DNA from: JBGTCD01 sp041749015
GTDB lineage: Bacteria; Bacteroidota; Bacteroidia; Cytophagales; Cyclobacteriaceae
Reading direction: 5' to 3'
Assembly (NCBI GenBank): GCA_041749015.1
Contig: JBGTCD010000104.1
Location: forward strand, 18,123 to 82,122
Length of the DNA: 64,000 bases
Part shown: positions 52,967 to 61,525 of the stretch, in pieces
Layout of the letters: the number at the start of each line of letters is the position of its first letter
Numbering within the stretch: position 1 is the stretch's first letter
Notes under the pieces: model-generated
Told to the model about the DNA's origin: nothing
Databases searched by the model: none
Seen by the model: the letters and a program-made list of their open reading frames with translations, nothing else
Translations under genes and position numbers: made by a program

Positions 52967-53530
52967 TTACTTTACGCCCAGTTCAGGGTATTTCCCCGAT
53001 TTGTTTCTGTAGAAGGCCTGGATGGACTCAATATCTTTCTCCACATCTCCGGTAGGATATATGGTGGGGCCTATCCCAGCTATTTTCTTCTTATAATCTA
53101 AGAAACCCAAAACAATGGGCACTCCTGCACCCAGGGCCACATAATAAAAGCCTGTTTTCCACTTTTCCACATACTTACGGGTGCCCTCCGGGGTCACTAG
53201 TACTACCAACTCGTCCCTATTATTAAAGAGATCGATCATGGCCTCTGTCATGCTTTGCTTTGGCTCTCCTGGAAGGTGCTTTCTTTTAATGCCTATCCCC
53301 CCAAATGCTCTTACAAATGGCCCAAATGGAAACTTCATCCAGTCGCTTTTAATGGTAAATTTCATAGGTACCCTTAAAAGGTAAAAGGCACATCTGGCAT
53401 ACAGGAAATCCCAATTGCTGGTATGCGGGGCCGCAGCCATCACCGCTTTTTTGATATCTTTTGGGAATTCACCGGATAATTTCCATCCGCCAATCCAAAA
53501 AATCAATCTTGAAAATAGCCTTTGAATCAT
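52967..53530 (-). CDS. PlsC-type 1-acylglycerol-3-phosphate acyltransferase-like protein
   Basis: A 187-residue protein. Acyltransferase motif I is HTSNWD (HX4D), and motif III is PEGTR. The enzyme is short for PlsC and belongs to the glycerol acyltransferase group. It should transfer an acyl chain to a lysolipid or related acceptor at the membrane. It overlaps hutU by 4 nt at 53527-53530. Confidence 0.85.
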   Translation of the reverse strand: MIQRLFSRLIFWIGGWKLSGEFPKDIKKAVMAAAPHTSNWDFLYARCAFYLLRVPMKFTIKSDWMKFPFGPFVRAFGGIGIKRKHLPGEPKQSMTEAMIDLFNNRDELVVLVTPEGTRKYVEKWKTGFYYVALGAGVPIVLGFLDYKKKIAGIGPTIYPTGDVEKDIESIQAFYRNKSGKYPELGVK

Positions 53531-55533
53531 AAAAATAGATTTTTGAGGATGTTAACATCTACGCGATTAGCCGCCGTCACTTTTAGCCGATTCTCTTTTT
53601 GCATTGCCTGGTTGATGGCAAAATTGGCACCAGGATTGCCTGCCCAACTCCTGCGGGCTATCCCATTGTTGACATCAAAGAACAACATGCTTCGCAAATT
53701 CTCCTCAGCCTGATCGCTGCCATCAAGCAGCATCCCAAATCCTCCGTTGATCACCTCTCCCCAGCCTACCCCACCCCCATTGTGGATTGATACCCAGGTG
53801 GCACCCCTGAAACTGTCGCCAATGACATTATGCACGGCCATATCAGCGGTAAATCTGGAACCATCATATATATTGGAGGTTTCACGAAATGGGGAGTCGG
53901 TGCCGCTGACATCATGGTGGTCTCTGCCAAGTATTACCGGTCCTATGGTGCCATTCCTAATCGCATCATTAAAAGCCGATGCGATGGCCATCCTGCCCTC
54001 TGCATCTGCATACAGGATGCGTGCCTGAGAGCCTACTACCATGTTATTCTGCCCTGCTTCTTTTATCCATTTAAGGTTATCCTGCATCTGCTGACTGATC
54101 TCTATAGGAGCCTTAAGGCTCAAATTTTCCAGCACCTCCGCAGCGATTTTGTCTGTAGTCTCCAGGTCTTTTGGCTTACCACTGGCACAGACCCAGCGAA
54201 AGGGCCCAAACCCATAATCAAAACACATGGGTCCCATGATGTCCTGCACATAGGAGGGGTATTTGAAGGATTTTCCATCCTTGTGCATGATATCAGCACC
54301 TGCTCTTGAAGCTTCGAGCAGGAAGGCATTACCATAATCAAAGAAGTAGGTGCCACGGTCGGCATGGTGATTTATGGCTTTTACCTGACAGATAAGGCTT
54401 TTCTTTACCAATTCTTTAAATTTTTCAGGATCTTTGCCCATCAGTGCATAAGATTCTTCAAGAGAAAGTCCAACAGGATAGTAACCACCTGACCAGGGAT
54501 TGTGCAGGGAGGTTTGGTCTGAACCGATGTCGACAAAAATATCCTGCTCCAGAAATGCTTCCCATACATCCACTATATTTCCATGAAAGCCTATAGAAAG
54601 AGCCTCTTGGTTCTTTTTGGCTGATTTAACCCTTTGACAAAGGCTGTTGAGATCACTTTCTATTTCATCAACCCAGCCCTGCTGATGCCTTAATTTTAAA
54701 GGCTTCTCATTGACCTCAGCGACTACTGAAACACATCCGGCAATGTTACCGGCTTTGGGTTGTGCACCACTCATGCCGCCAAGCCCGGATGAAAGGAAAA
54801 GTTTCCCAGCGAGGCCCTCCCCTGATTTTGATATTTTCCTTCCGGCATTAAGCAAAGTGATGGTGGTACCATGCACGATCCCCTGCGGTCCGATGTACAT
54901 ATAGGAGCCGGCAGTCATTTGCCCGTATTGCGTCACTCCCAAGGCGTTGAAGCGCTCCCAGTCATCCTGGGAGGAGTAATTGGGGACCATCATGCCGTTG
55001 GTTATCACCACCCTGGGAGCACCGGGAGACGAGGGGAATAAGCCCATAGGGTGCCCACTGTACATGTGGAGGGTTTGCGCTGAAGTCATTTGAGCAAGAT
55101 ACTGCATGGTAAGCAGGTACTGGGCCCAGTTTTGAAATACTGCCCCGTTTCCACCGTAAGTGATGAGTTCATGGGGGTGCTGGGCTACCCGCGGATCCAG
55201 ATTGTTCTGAATCATGAGCATGATACAGGCGGCAGCCTCTATTTTACAGGGGTAGGCTTCAATGGGCCTGGCATACATCTCGTAATCCGGCCTGAACCGG
55301 TACATGTAAATTCTGCCATAAGTTTTCAGCTCATGAGCAAATTCCGGCGCAAGTATTTTATGGTGTTTTTCAGGAAAATACCGCAGGGCATTGGCCACCG
55401 CCTGTTGTTTTTCCTCAGTGGAAAGTAATAATTTTCTGACAGGGGCATGATTCAATTGCTCATCATAGGGCTTAGGGTCCGGTAGTATATCCGGTATTCC
55501 CTCCAGGATGACATTTTGAAATTGATCAGACAT
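53527..55533 (-). CDS. hutU: urocanate hydratase
   Basis: A 668-residue protein. Characteristic stretches are MYSGHPMGLFPS, LSSGLGGMSGAQPKA, GSDQTSLHNPWSGGYYPVG, DYGNAFLLEA and HNGGGVGWGEV. It is about 100 residues longer than the common bacterial enzyme and closer in length to the long (animal-like) type. It hydrates urocanate to imidazolonepropionate in histidine degradation, with tightly bound NAD. No hutH, hutI or hutG is present; the neighbours are lipid enzymes, which is unusual. Confidence 0.95.
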   Translation of the reverse strand: MSDQFQNVILEGIPDILPDPKPYDEQLNHAPVRKLLLSTEEKQQAVANALRYFPEKHHKILAPEFAHELKTYGRIYMYRFRPDYEMYARPIEAYPCKIEAAACIMLMIQNNLDPRVAQHPHELITYGGNGAVFQNWAQYLLTMQYLAQMTSAQTLHMYSGHPMGLFPSSPGAPRVVITNGMMVPNYSSQDDWERFNALGVTQYGQMTAGSYMYIGPQGIVHGTTITLLNAGRKISKSGEGLAGKLFLSSGLGGMSGAQPKAGNIAGCVSVVAEVNEKPLKLRHQQGWVDEIESDLNSLCQRVKSAKKNQEALSIGFHGNIVDVWEAFLEQDIFVDIGSDQTSLHNPWSGGYYPVGLSLEESYALMGKDPEKFKELVKKSLICQVKAINHHADRGTYFFDYGNAFLLEASRAGADIMHKDGKSFKYPSYVQDIMGPMCFDYGFGPFRWVCASGKPKDLETTDKIAAEVLENLSLKAPIEISQQMQDNLKWIKEAGQNNMVVGSQARILYADAEGRMAIASAFNDAIRNGTIGPVILGRDHHDVSGTDSPFRETSNIYDGSRFTADMAVHNVIGDSFRGATWVSIHNGGGVGWGEVINGGFGMLLDGSDQAEENLRSMLFFDVNNGIARRSWAGNPGANFAINQAMQKENRLKVTAANRVDVNILKNLFL

Positions 55534-56284
55534 TTAGTTTTAACTTGGGCAACACCGTCTCTTTAGTATACCTGTATCCAATTTCAAAAATTTCCTCGGC
55601 TTTACCAAGGTCAGTTGCACTATACACTGCCAGTTCGGGGGGCTCAATTACCAGGTCACACCTTTTTTTATTTTTTTTGATCCCATTATTGATTGCCATT
55701 AGCATCATGCGCTCAAATACTCCACGAGCATTGGAGGGCAATTGGGAAAGGAGTAAGGGATTACAATGAATGCCAATGATATAATCACACTTATTCTTCA
55801 GTGGCTTTACAGGGAGGTTGTCCAGGATGCCGCCATCTACAAAAGTTCTTTTCTTAAATTTATATGGATTAAACACCACGGGCACGCATGAGGAGGCCAA
55901 AACCGGGCCAATGAGTTCGCCTTTTTTAAAGTACACCGTCTTTCCTTTTTCTAAATCAGTGGCCGCCACTACCAGGGGAATTTCTAAGGATTCAAAAGAA
56001 TCATTAGGCAGATGTTTTGCTAAAATATCCCCAATAGAATCCATTTTAAGGAGGCCAGTCCAGGCTAATGCTGGTCTCACAGACCAAAATAAATTAGTCT
56101 TTTTTATAATCGCCAAGGCCTGGTCAGGAGAATATCCGCTGCAATAAAGTGCCCCGCAAATAGCTCCGGCGCTAGTCCCTGAAATGATAGAAGGCTTAAA
56201 GCTGCCTTCCTCCAAAGCCTTTATGACTCCCAGGTGCACAATCCCCCTGGCACCACCACCAGAAAGCGATAAGCCTATTTTCAT
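55526..56284 (-). CDS. patatin-like phospholipase
   Basis: A 252-residue protein. The oxyanion-hole motif GGGARG is at residues 9-14 and the nucleophile elbow GTSAGA has Ser near 39. The catalytic Asp lies in VDGGILDNLP near 150. There is no signal peptide, so it is a cytosolic or membrane-associated Ser-Asp dyad lipase of the RssA/YchK type. Its stop codon overlaps the hutU start by 8 nt, the first of three coupled genes on this strand. Confidence 0.92.
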   Translation of the reverse strand: MKIGLSLSGGGARGIVHLGVIKALEEGSFKPSIISGTSAGAICGALYCSGYSPDQALAIIKKTNLFWSVRPALAWTGLLKMDSIGDILAKHLPNDSFESLEIPLVVAATDLEKGKTVYFKKGELIGPVLASSCVPVVFNPYKFKKRTFVDGGILDNLPVKPLKNKCDYIIGIHCNPLLLSQLPSNARGVFERMMLMAINNGIKKNKKRCDLVIEPPELAVYSATDLGKAEEIFEIGYRYTKETVLPKLKLNV

Positions 56285-56347
56285 CGAATTAATTATTGAG
56301 TTATACTATTTAACCGCAATCCAGGTAAAAGGATATCTGAAATGGTA

Positions 56348-57184
56348 TTAAAGGATGTCATTAAGCGAAAGTGTATGCTCTAACCTAACCCCACGATCGG
56401 TCTTCTTAACCGTGCAAATCTCATTGACAGGGTCGTGCTCTAAAAACAGGAAATAGTTTTCTTCGGCCGCAGTATTGAGAAATGCCTCTTTTTCTTTCAG
56501 CGTGACCAAAGGCCGCACATCATAACCCATCACATAAGGTAAGGGAATGTGCCCTGTAGATGGCAAGAGATCCGCCATATAAACAATCTTCTTGCCTTTG
56601 TAGGTGATTACCGGAATCATCTGTTTCTCGGTATGACCATCTACTGTGATGATTTCGAACCCATCCAGGGGACTGCTGCCATTGCTAACCATGTTCAATT
56701 GGCCACTTTCCTTGATCGGTAGTATGTTTTCGGTTAAAAAGCTTGCCATCTCTCTGGGATTTGGGTTGGTGGCCCAATCCCAATGGTCCTTATTGGACCA
56801 GTATCTTGCATTTGGAAATGCAGGCTTTAAGGTATTACCCGTTCTTACCACTGCCCCACCACAATGATCAAAATGCAGGTGGGTCAGGAAAACATCTGTA
56901 ATATCATTTTGGCTAAATCCTGCTTTATGAATGGATTGGATCAGGGTATCATCCCCGTGGAGATAAAAGTATCCGAAAAATTTATCATCCTGTTTATCGC
57001 CTATCCCTGTGTCGATTAGAATGAGCTGGTCACCGTCTTCTATCAACAGGCATCGCATGGCCCAGGTGCACATGTTATTTTCATCAGCAGGGTTGGTTCG
57101 TTGCCAAATACTCTTCGGCACTACGCCAAACATGGCACCCCCATCTAATTTGAAGAATCCTGTATTGATTACATGCAGCTTCAT
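56348..57184 (-). CDS. metallo-beta-lactamase-fold hydrolase
   Basis: A 278-residue protein. The ATG at 57184 is preferred; it starts one base after the accA stop, and the open frame continues into accA without a better start. MBL zinc ligands appear as HLHFDHCGG (HxHxDH), the Asp/His of VDGHTEKQ and a late His in FLEHDP. It resembles quorum-quenching lactonase/N-acyl-homoserine-lactonase-like and related hydrolases, but the substrate is open. It probably shares a transcript with accA. Confidence 0.88.
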   Translation of the reverse strand: MKLHVINTGFFKLDGGAMFGVVPKSIWQRTNPADENNMCTWAMRCLLIEDGDQLILIDTGIGDKQDDKFFGYFYLHGDDTLIQSIHKAGFSQNDITDVFLTHLHFDHCGGAVVRTGNTLKPAFPNARYWSNKDHWDWATNPNPREMASFLTENILPIKESGQLNMVSNGSSPLDGFEIITVDGHTEKQMIPVITYKGKKIVYMADLLPSTGHIPLPYVMGYDVRPLVTLKEKEAFLNTAAEENYFLFLEHDPVNEICTVKKTDRGVRLEHTLSLNDIL

Positions 57185-57185
57185 G

Positions 57186-58154
57186 CTAGGCCTTCTTTGT
57201 GGATGGTTTGGGTTCATTGACCATCCCCATAGAAACAAATTTATCAATCCTTTTACTGATCCTATGTTCAGGGCTTAATTTTTCAAGCTCTTTAACTGAT
57301 TTAACGATTTCGGCTTTTACGGTCTTGTAGATGGTTTCGAGGTCATTATGGGCACCTCCAAGGGGTTCTTTTATGATGCCGTCTATTAGTTTAAACTTGA
57401 CCATGTCGGTACCTGTGAGTTTGAGGGCTTCAGCAGCTTGCTCTTTATAATCCCAGCTCCTCCAAAGAATCGAAGAGCAGGATTCGGGGCTTATTACCGA
57501 ATACCAGGTATTTTCCAACATCAGTACCCTGTCACCAATACCTATCCCCAGAGCACCACCAGATGCCCCTTCACCAATGATGATGCAAATAATGGGCACC
57601 TTAAGCTTAAACATATCCCTCAAATTACGGGCAATGGCCTCTCCCTGTCCTCTTTCTTCTGCTTCCAGACCTGGATAAGCCCCGGGGGTATCGATAAAGG
57701 TAATGATAGGCTTTTTGAACTTCTCTGCAATTTTCATCAACCTCAAGGCTTTTCGGTATCCTTCAGGATTGGCCATTCCAAAATTTCGTACCTGTCTTTG
57801 CTTGGTGTTTCTTCCCTTCTGCTGTCCGATAAGCATATAGGTTTTACCACTGATGGTGCCTAAGCCACCTATCATAGCTTTATCATCTTTTATGGATCGA
57901 TCGCCAAACAATTCTATAAAGTCATCAGTAATGGCATAAATATAATCCAGGGTGTAGGGTCGGTCAGGATGTCTAGATAATTGCACGCGTTGCCACCTGG
58001 TCAGGGTGCTGAAAGTCTCTTCTTTCAGACTTTTAATTTTCCTTTCAAGGGCCTGTACCGCCTGCCTAATATCATCATCGCTGTCCTCAGCGATTTTTTT
58101 CATACCTTCTAATTTTTCTTCAAGCTCAGCGATGGGCTTTTCAAAATCTAACAT
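57186..58154 (-). CDS. accA: acetyl-CoA carboxylase carboxyltransferase subunit alpha
   Basis: A 322-residue protein of usual length. N-terminal coiled helical part (to about 75), then the crotonase-like core: RPYTLDYI, ELFGDRS, GRNTKQRQVRNFGM, FIDTPGAYPG, GEGASGGALGIGIGD and SPESCSSILWR. With AccD (not in this window) it transfers the carboxyl group from biotin to acetyl-CoA, the first committed step of fatty-acid synthesis. It is followed by the MBL gene after one base. Confidence 0.97.
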   Translation of the reverse strand: MLDFEKPIAELEEKLEGMKKIAEDSDDDIRQAVQALERKIKSLKEETFSTLTRWQRVQLSRHPDRPYTLDYIYAITDDFIELFGDRSIKDDKAMIGGLGTISGKTYMLIGQQKGRNTKQRQVRNFGMANPEGYRKALRLMKIAEKFKKPIITFIDTPGAYPGLEAEERGQGEAIARNLRDMFKLKVPIICIIIGEGASGGALGIGIGDRVLMLENTWYSVISPESCSSILWRSWDYKEQAAEALKLTGTDMVKFKLIDGIIKEPLGGAHNDLETIYKTVKAEIVKSVKELEKLSPEHRISKRIDKFVSMGMVNEPKPSTKKA

Positions 58155-58352
58155 CTTGCTTTAGCTTTTTTTTGTTTTACAAAAATACAATTTATTTCAT
58201 CCATACCGTACAATTGTTAGGTAGATTTCAAAGACCCTAATATTTTTAATCATTAAGTTGGAAAAGAATCCCAGCCAACCTACTTTTGCAAAACTTTACT
58301 GGTTTCCAGTAAGCAGAAAACAAGCCATAAGGGTTTGTTTTTATTTTGGTCT

Positions 58353-58474
58353 CCCGACAACCAAGTCGGGATTCAGCTGGCCCTGATTCCGCGAAGCGGA
58401 TCAGGATGCTGACTGAAACGTCAGCATTAGAATGCCTGTCCCGACCAGAAAGGTCGGGAAGGTCGCGGGTTCGA
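58353..58474 (+). repeat. hairpin cluster with tRNA-Asp-derived fragment
   Basis: Four consecutive hairpins: CCCGAC/GTCGGG (58353-58370); CTGATTCCGC-GAA-GCGGATCAG with one bulge (58383-58404); GCTGAC-TGAAAC-GTCAGC (58408-58425); CCCGACC-AGAAA-GGTCGGG (58440-58458). The last one is embedded between TTAGAATGCCTG (58427-58438) and GGTCGCGGGTTCGA (58461-58474). These two flanking words are also found in the tRNA-Asp at 58532-58543 and 58558-58571. Confidence 0.8.
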
Positions 58475-58512
58475 ATTAAATGATTGAAATAAGTAAAAAG
58501 AAATAAAATAAT

Positions 58513-58586
58513 GGTCCGGTAGTTCAGTTGGTTAGAATGCCTGCCTGTCACGCAGGAGGTCGCGGGTTCGAGTCCCGTCCGGACCG
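58513..58586 (+). tRNA. tRNA-Asp (anticodon GTC)
   Basis: 74 nt, complete cloverleaf. Acceptor GGTCCGG/CCGGACC with discriminator G; D stem GTTC/GAAT; anticodon stem CCTGC/GCAGG with loop CTGTCAC, anticodon GTC; T arm GCGGG-TTCGAGT-CCCGT. CCA is not encoded. A terminator follows directly. Confidence 0.97.
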
Positions 58587-58588
58587 CT

Positions 58589-58614
58589 AAAGCACCTCAA
58601 GGGGTGCTTTTTTT
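58589..58614 (+). terminator. terminator of the tRNA-Asp gene
   Basis: AAAGCACC (58589-58596) pairs with GGTGCTTT (58603-58610), loop TCAAGG, T run to 58614. Confidence 0.9.
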
Positions 58615-58644
58615 ATTGCCTCAATTTATGGGCTGGATAGATAC

Positions 58645-58677
58645 CTGTCCCGACCAAAGGTCGGGAAGGTCGCGGGG
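58645..58677 (+). repeat. second tRNA-derived hairpin fragment
   Basis: CCTGT, then CCCGACC-AAA-GGTCGGG (58649-58665), then AAGGTCGCGGGG. It has the same stem as 58440-58458 but a shorter loop, followed by the same tRNA T-arm start. Confidence 0.75.
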
Positions 58678-58754
58678 ACTCAGAATCTATACCAACCATA
58701 AATAATTCAACAATTTTAATATTCACTACGAATTAAATATTTAGAAAATTCTGA

Positions 58755-59378
58755 TTAGAGATTTTTTTCCATCATCTCTATGTAACCCGGAAATTCATTA
58801 GGATTTAAGATAACCTTACCTTTATCATTCGTCATATTTAAAACCTTAAATTCAGGGGCAGGGTCAGTTTGTAAAATGTATTCATTTAATACTTTTGCTC
58901 CAAAAGAATTAGTCCCGCGAAAGCTGAAAATGTAAGTGTAGGATGCTACTTCATCCTTCCTTTCACCTAATTGAGTTGCTATTGAGTCAATTTTTGTAAG
59001 AATTCTTTCATTTTTCTCAATCTCGGCTTTGCGGTCTTCAATTTCCATTTCTAATTTCTTCACATAATCAATATTTCCAAACTCTCGAATAAAATCACTT
59101 TTCGATCTTTCTTTTCTTTCAATAGATTCTAATTCAAATTTGATTCTTCCACTGAACATTTCTTTTCGATGTGCGATATTGTCACTAATTAAAACTGAAT
59201 CAATTAGTTTTAATCCCACAAATTCAAAGCTTTCAGGATCATTCATTTTTGATTTAACGTACTCTTCTGCATTGGTTTGCACAATTTCTTCTTGAGTCGG
59301 GGGATTTTCAACACATGAAGTTAGACCTAGTAACAAAATTGCAAAAAGTCCAGAAGGGATAATTTTTGTTTTATCCAT
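58755..59378 (-). CDS. lipoprotein with coiled-coil segment, function unknown
   Basis: A 207-residue protein. Lipoprotein signal MDKTKIIPSGLFAILLLGLTSC (Cys22). Residues about 105-140 are a charged coiled coil (KKLEMEIEDRKAEIEKNERI). A beta-like C-terminal half contains SYTYIFSFRGTNSFGAKVLN. I do not recognise the family. It is a single gene between the tRNA locus and trmB, with about 150 bp of AT-rich sequence upstream. Confidence 0.75.
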   Translation of the reverse strand: MDKTKIIPSGLFAILLLGLTSCVENPPTQEEIVQTNAEEYVKSKMNDPESFEFVGLKLIDSVLISDNIAHRKEMFSGRIKFELESIERKERSKSDFIREFGNIDYVKKLEMEIEDRKAEIEKNERILTKIDSIATQLGERKDEVASYTYIFSFRGTNSFGAKVLNEYILQTDPAPEFKVLNMTNDKGKVILNPNEFPGYIEMMEKNL

Positions 59379-59532
59379 GGTTATCAGATTTTCAGGAATT
59401 ACTACATTTAAATCGATATTGATTAAAAAAATGTCGTAAGTAAATTTATTTTTTGTAACTAAGATACTAAATTATTTGTGGATTAAAACAAATAAAAATC
59501 AATACATACCTGAAATCCTTTCGTCTAAATAA

Positions 59533-60183
59533 TCAAACCTTAAACCTCAAAAACTTTATTTTATGGCCCTGAGAGCCGAATTTAATCTCATAGTGGGTTT
59601 TAATGCCATGGCATTCTTCCTGAAGGGGGTTGTCATATAGGTCGTAGGTGTACTCCAAATCCCTGACGTGTTTTCTCTCTCGTAAGACTTCCAGGGTAAA
59701 GTCAAAGAAATCAGTATTATCGGTCTTTACCCTGACGATACCACCCGGTTTGAGGATTTTCTGATAAAGGTCAAGAAATCTGGGGTAGGTTAATCTGCGA
59801 ACCCGGTCTCTGTTTTTAGGCCTTGGATCAGGAAAAACAATCCAAATTTCAGACACTTCATCTTCATCAAAAATTTCGTCAATGTTCTGAATCTGGGTGC
59901 GAACGAAAGCTACATGCTCCAATCCTTCTGCCATCGCTGTGGTACTGCCCATAAATATCCTGTCGCCCTTGATATCAATGCCGATAAAATTTTTATCGGG
60001 AAACAATCTGGCCAAACCTACACTGTACTCTCCCCTGCCACAGGCCAATTCCAGGACGATTGGGTGATCATTGCCAAACCATTCAGACCACCGGCCTTTG
60101 ATGTTTTTATAGGGGTCAGTGTCTCTTTCAATAACATTTGACCTTTCGGCTACCACGCCAAACCTGTATTTCTTTTGTCGCAT
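59533..60183 (-). CDS. trmB: tRNA (guanine-46-N7)-methyltransferase
   Basis: A 216-residue protein. SAM-binding motif I is VLELACGRGEYS, motif IV with the family signature is WIVFPDPRPKNRDRVRRLTY, and the C-terminal TxYE-like element is GIKTHYEIKF. It methylates G46 in the tRNA variable loop. Its ATG overlaps the folC stop by one base (TAATG), so it is coupled to folC. Confidence 0.95.
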   Translation of the reverse strand: MRQKKYRFGVVAERSNVIERDTDPYKNIKGRWSEWFGNDHPIVLELACGRGEYSVGLARLFPDKNFIGIDIKGDRIFMGSTTAMAEGLEHVAFVRTQIQNIDEIFDEDEVSEIWIVFPDPRPKNRDRVRRLTYPRFLDLYQKILKPGGIVRVKTDNTDFFDFTLEVLRERKHVRDLEYTYDLYDNPLQEECHGIKTHYEIKFGSQGHKIKFLRFKV

Positions 60184-61502
60184 TATAAATTTTCTACTTC
60201 AGCAATTATGAAGATGCTTCCGGTGATGAAGATGATATCGCCAGGTGCCGCATTGCTGGTGGCAGCCATTATTGCAGCATTGACCTCCGGAATTGCTTCA
60301 CCCTTTATGCCATGCCCTTCAAAATAATCTTTTACCGTCTGGGACGGCATGGCCCTGGGGATATTGGCTTCACAAAAGTAATATTTGGCATTGGCCACCG
60401 GGAAAATTGGGATTATATCACCCAGCTTCTTTTCTCTGGTAAAGCCCATCACGAAATGTATCGTGCCATTATCAATTTTTTTGAGCTGGTTCATGGCCAA
60501 ACTAAGTCCTGCCAGGTTATGTGCTGTGTCGGCAATGGTGAGGGGGTGTTCTGAAAGAATCTGCCACCTGCCCTTCAAGCCGGTGAGGGTATGAGTCGCT
60601 TCAATCCCCTTTTTCAGTGATTGCTTACTTATCATAAAACCTGCACCCGCCAATACGGATGCCAAGGCCACTACTGCCGGTATATTTTTTAATTGATAAT
60701 CCCCCCCCGAAAATGGCACCACCCCGGTAAGGATGCAATCCTGCCCCTCAAACACGTCCATACCCTGCTCCCCTTGGATGGCACACCATTGCTCAAAGGC
60801 CGGTATTAATTCAGCATTGCAGGCTTCAGATTTCCTTTTAAAAACCGGAAAGGTCTCCTCATGCCACTCACTGATCACCACAGGTACTCTTTGTTTGATG
60901 ATTCCCGCCTTCTCACCTGCTATGGCTTCGAGGGTATCGCCGAGGAATTCCTGATGTTCCAGGCTGATATTGGTGATGCAGCAGGCCACCGGCCGCACCA
61001 CATTCGTGGAATCCAGGCACCCGCCCATTCCTACTTCTACTACGGCAATATCTACTGCCTCCCGGTCAAAATACCATAAAGCCATGGCCACGGTAATTTC
61101 AAAAAATGAAGGTTTGATTTCCGTGATTACGGGAGCAATTAAATTCATAAAATCAACCACCGATCCCTGAGACATTTCGGCCCCATTGATGCGGATCCTT
61201 TCGGTAAATGAGTTCAGGTGGGGGCTGGTATACAATCCGGTTTTATAGCCTGCTGATTGCAGGGCTGCGGCCGTCATGTGGGAGACACTCCCCTTACCAT
61301 TGGTGCCTGCGATATGCACCGCCTTGATCTTATTTTGGGGATTTTCCAGAAATTGGCAGAGCCTGATGGTATTGGTAAGGTCTTTTTTAAAAGCAGGTGC
61401 TCCCACCCGCTGAAACATGGGCAGATGCTGATATAAATAAGCTAATACCTGCTCATAGTCCCGAAATGGCACTGAAGCATTGATGGCAGGAATATCTGTC
61501 AT
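60183..61502 (-). CDS. folC: folylpolyglutamate synthase / dihydrofolate synthase
   Basis: A 439-residue Mur-ligase-fold enzyme. The P-loop is GTNGKGS (near 66-72), followed by TGLYTSPHLNSFTERIRING, the family motif VVEVGMGGCLDSTNV, and the second-domain element TIADTAHN. It adds glutamate to dihydropteroate or folate in the folate pathway. It is the fifth gene visible in the unit SPOR-exbB-exbD-tonB-folC-trmB on the minus strand. Confidence 0.95.
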   Translation of the reverse strand: MTDIPAINASVPFRDYEQVLAYLYQHLPMFQRVGAPAFKKDLTNTIRLCQFLENPQNKIKAVHIAGTNGKGSVSHMTAAALQSAGYKTGLYTSPHLNSFTERIRINGAEMSQGSVVDFMNLIAPVITEIKPSFFEITVAMALWYFDREAVDIAVVEVGMGGCLDSTNVVRPVACCITNISLEHQEFLGDTLEAIAGEKAGIIKQRVPVVISEWHEETFPVFKRKSEACNAELIPAFEQWCAIQGEQGMDVFEGQDCILTGVVPFSGGDYQLKNIPAVVALASVLAGAGFMISKQSLKKGIEATHTLTGLKGRWQILSEHPLTIADTAHNLAGLSLAMNQLKKIDNGTIHFVMGFTREKKLGDIIPIFPVANAKYYFCEANIPRAMPSQTVKDYFEGHGIKGEAIPEVNAAIMAATSNAAPGDIIFITGSIFIIAEVENL

Positions 61503-61525
61503 AAATTTTAAGCAATCAAATGGCT

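Noticed and set aside
58427..58474. Second functional tRNA next to tRNA-Asp
   Set aside because: Only part of the D arm, a changed anticodon arm and the start of the T arm are present; there is no acceptor stem, so it is a fragment and not a tRNA gene.
58246..58551. Minus-strand open frame of 101 codons over the hairpin cluster
   Set aside because: It runs through the hairpins and into the tRNA-Asp gene, with no family resemblance; the DNA structure explains the sequence.
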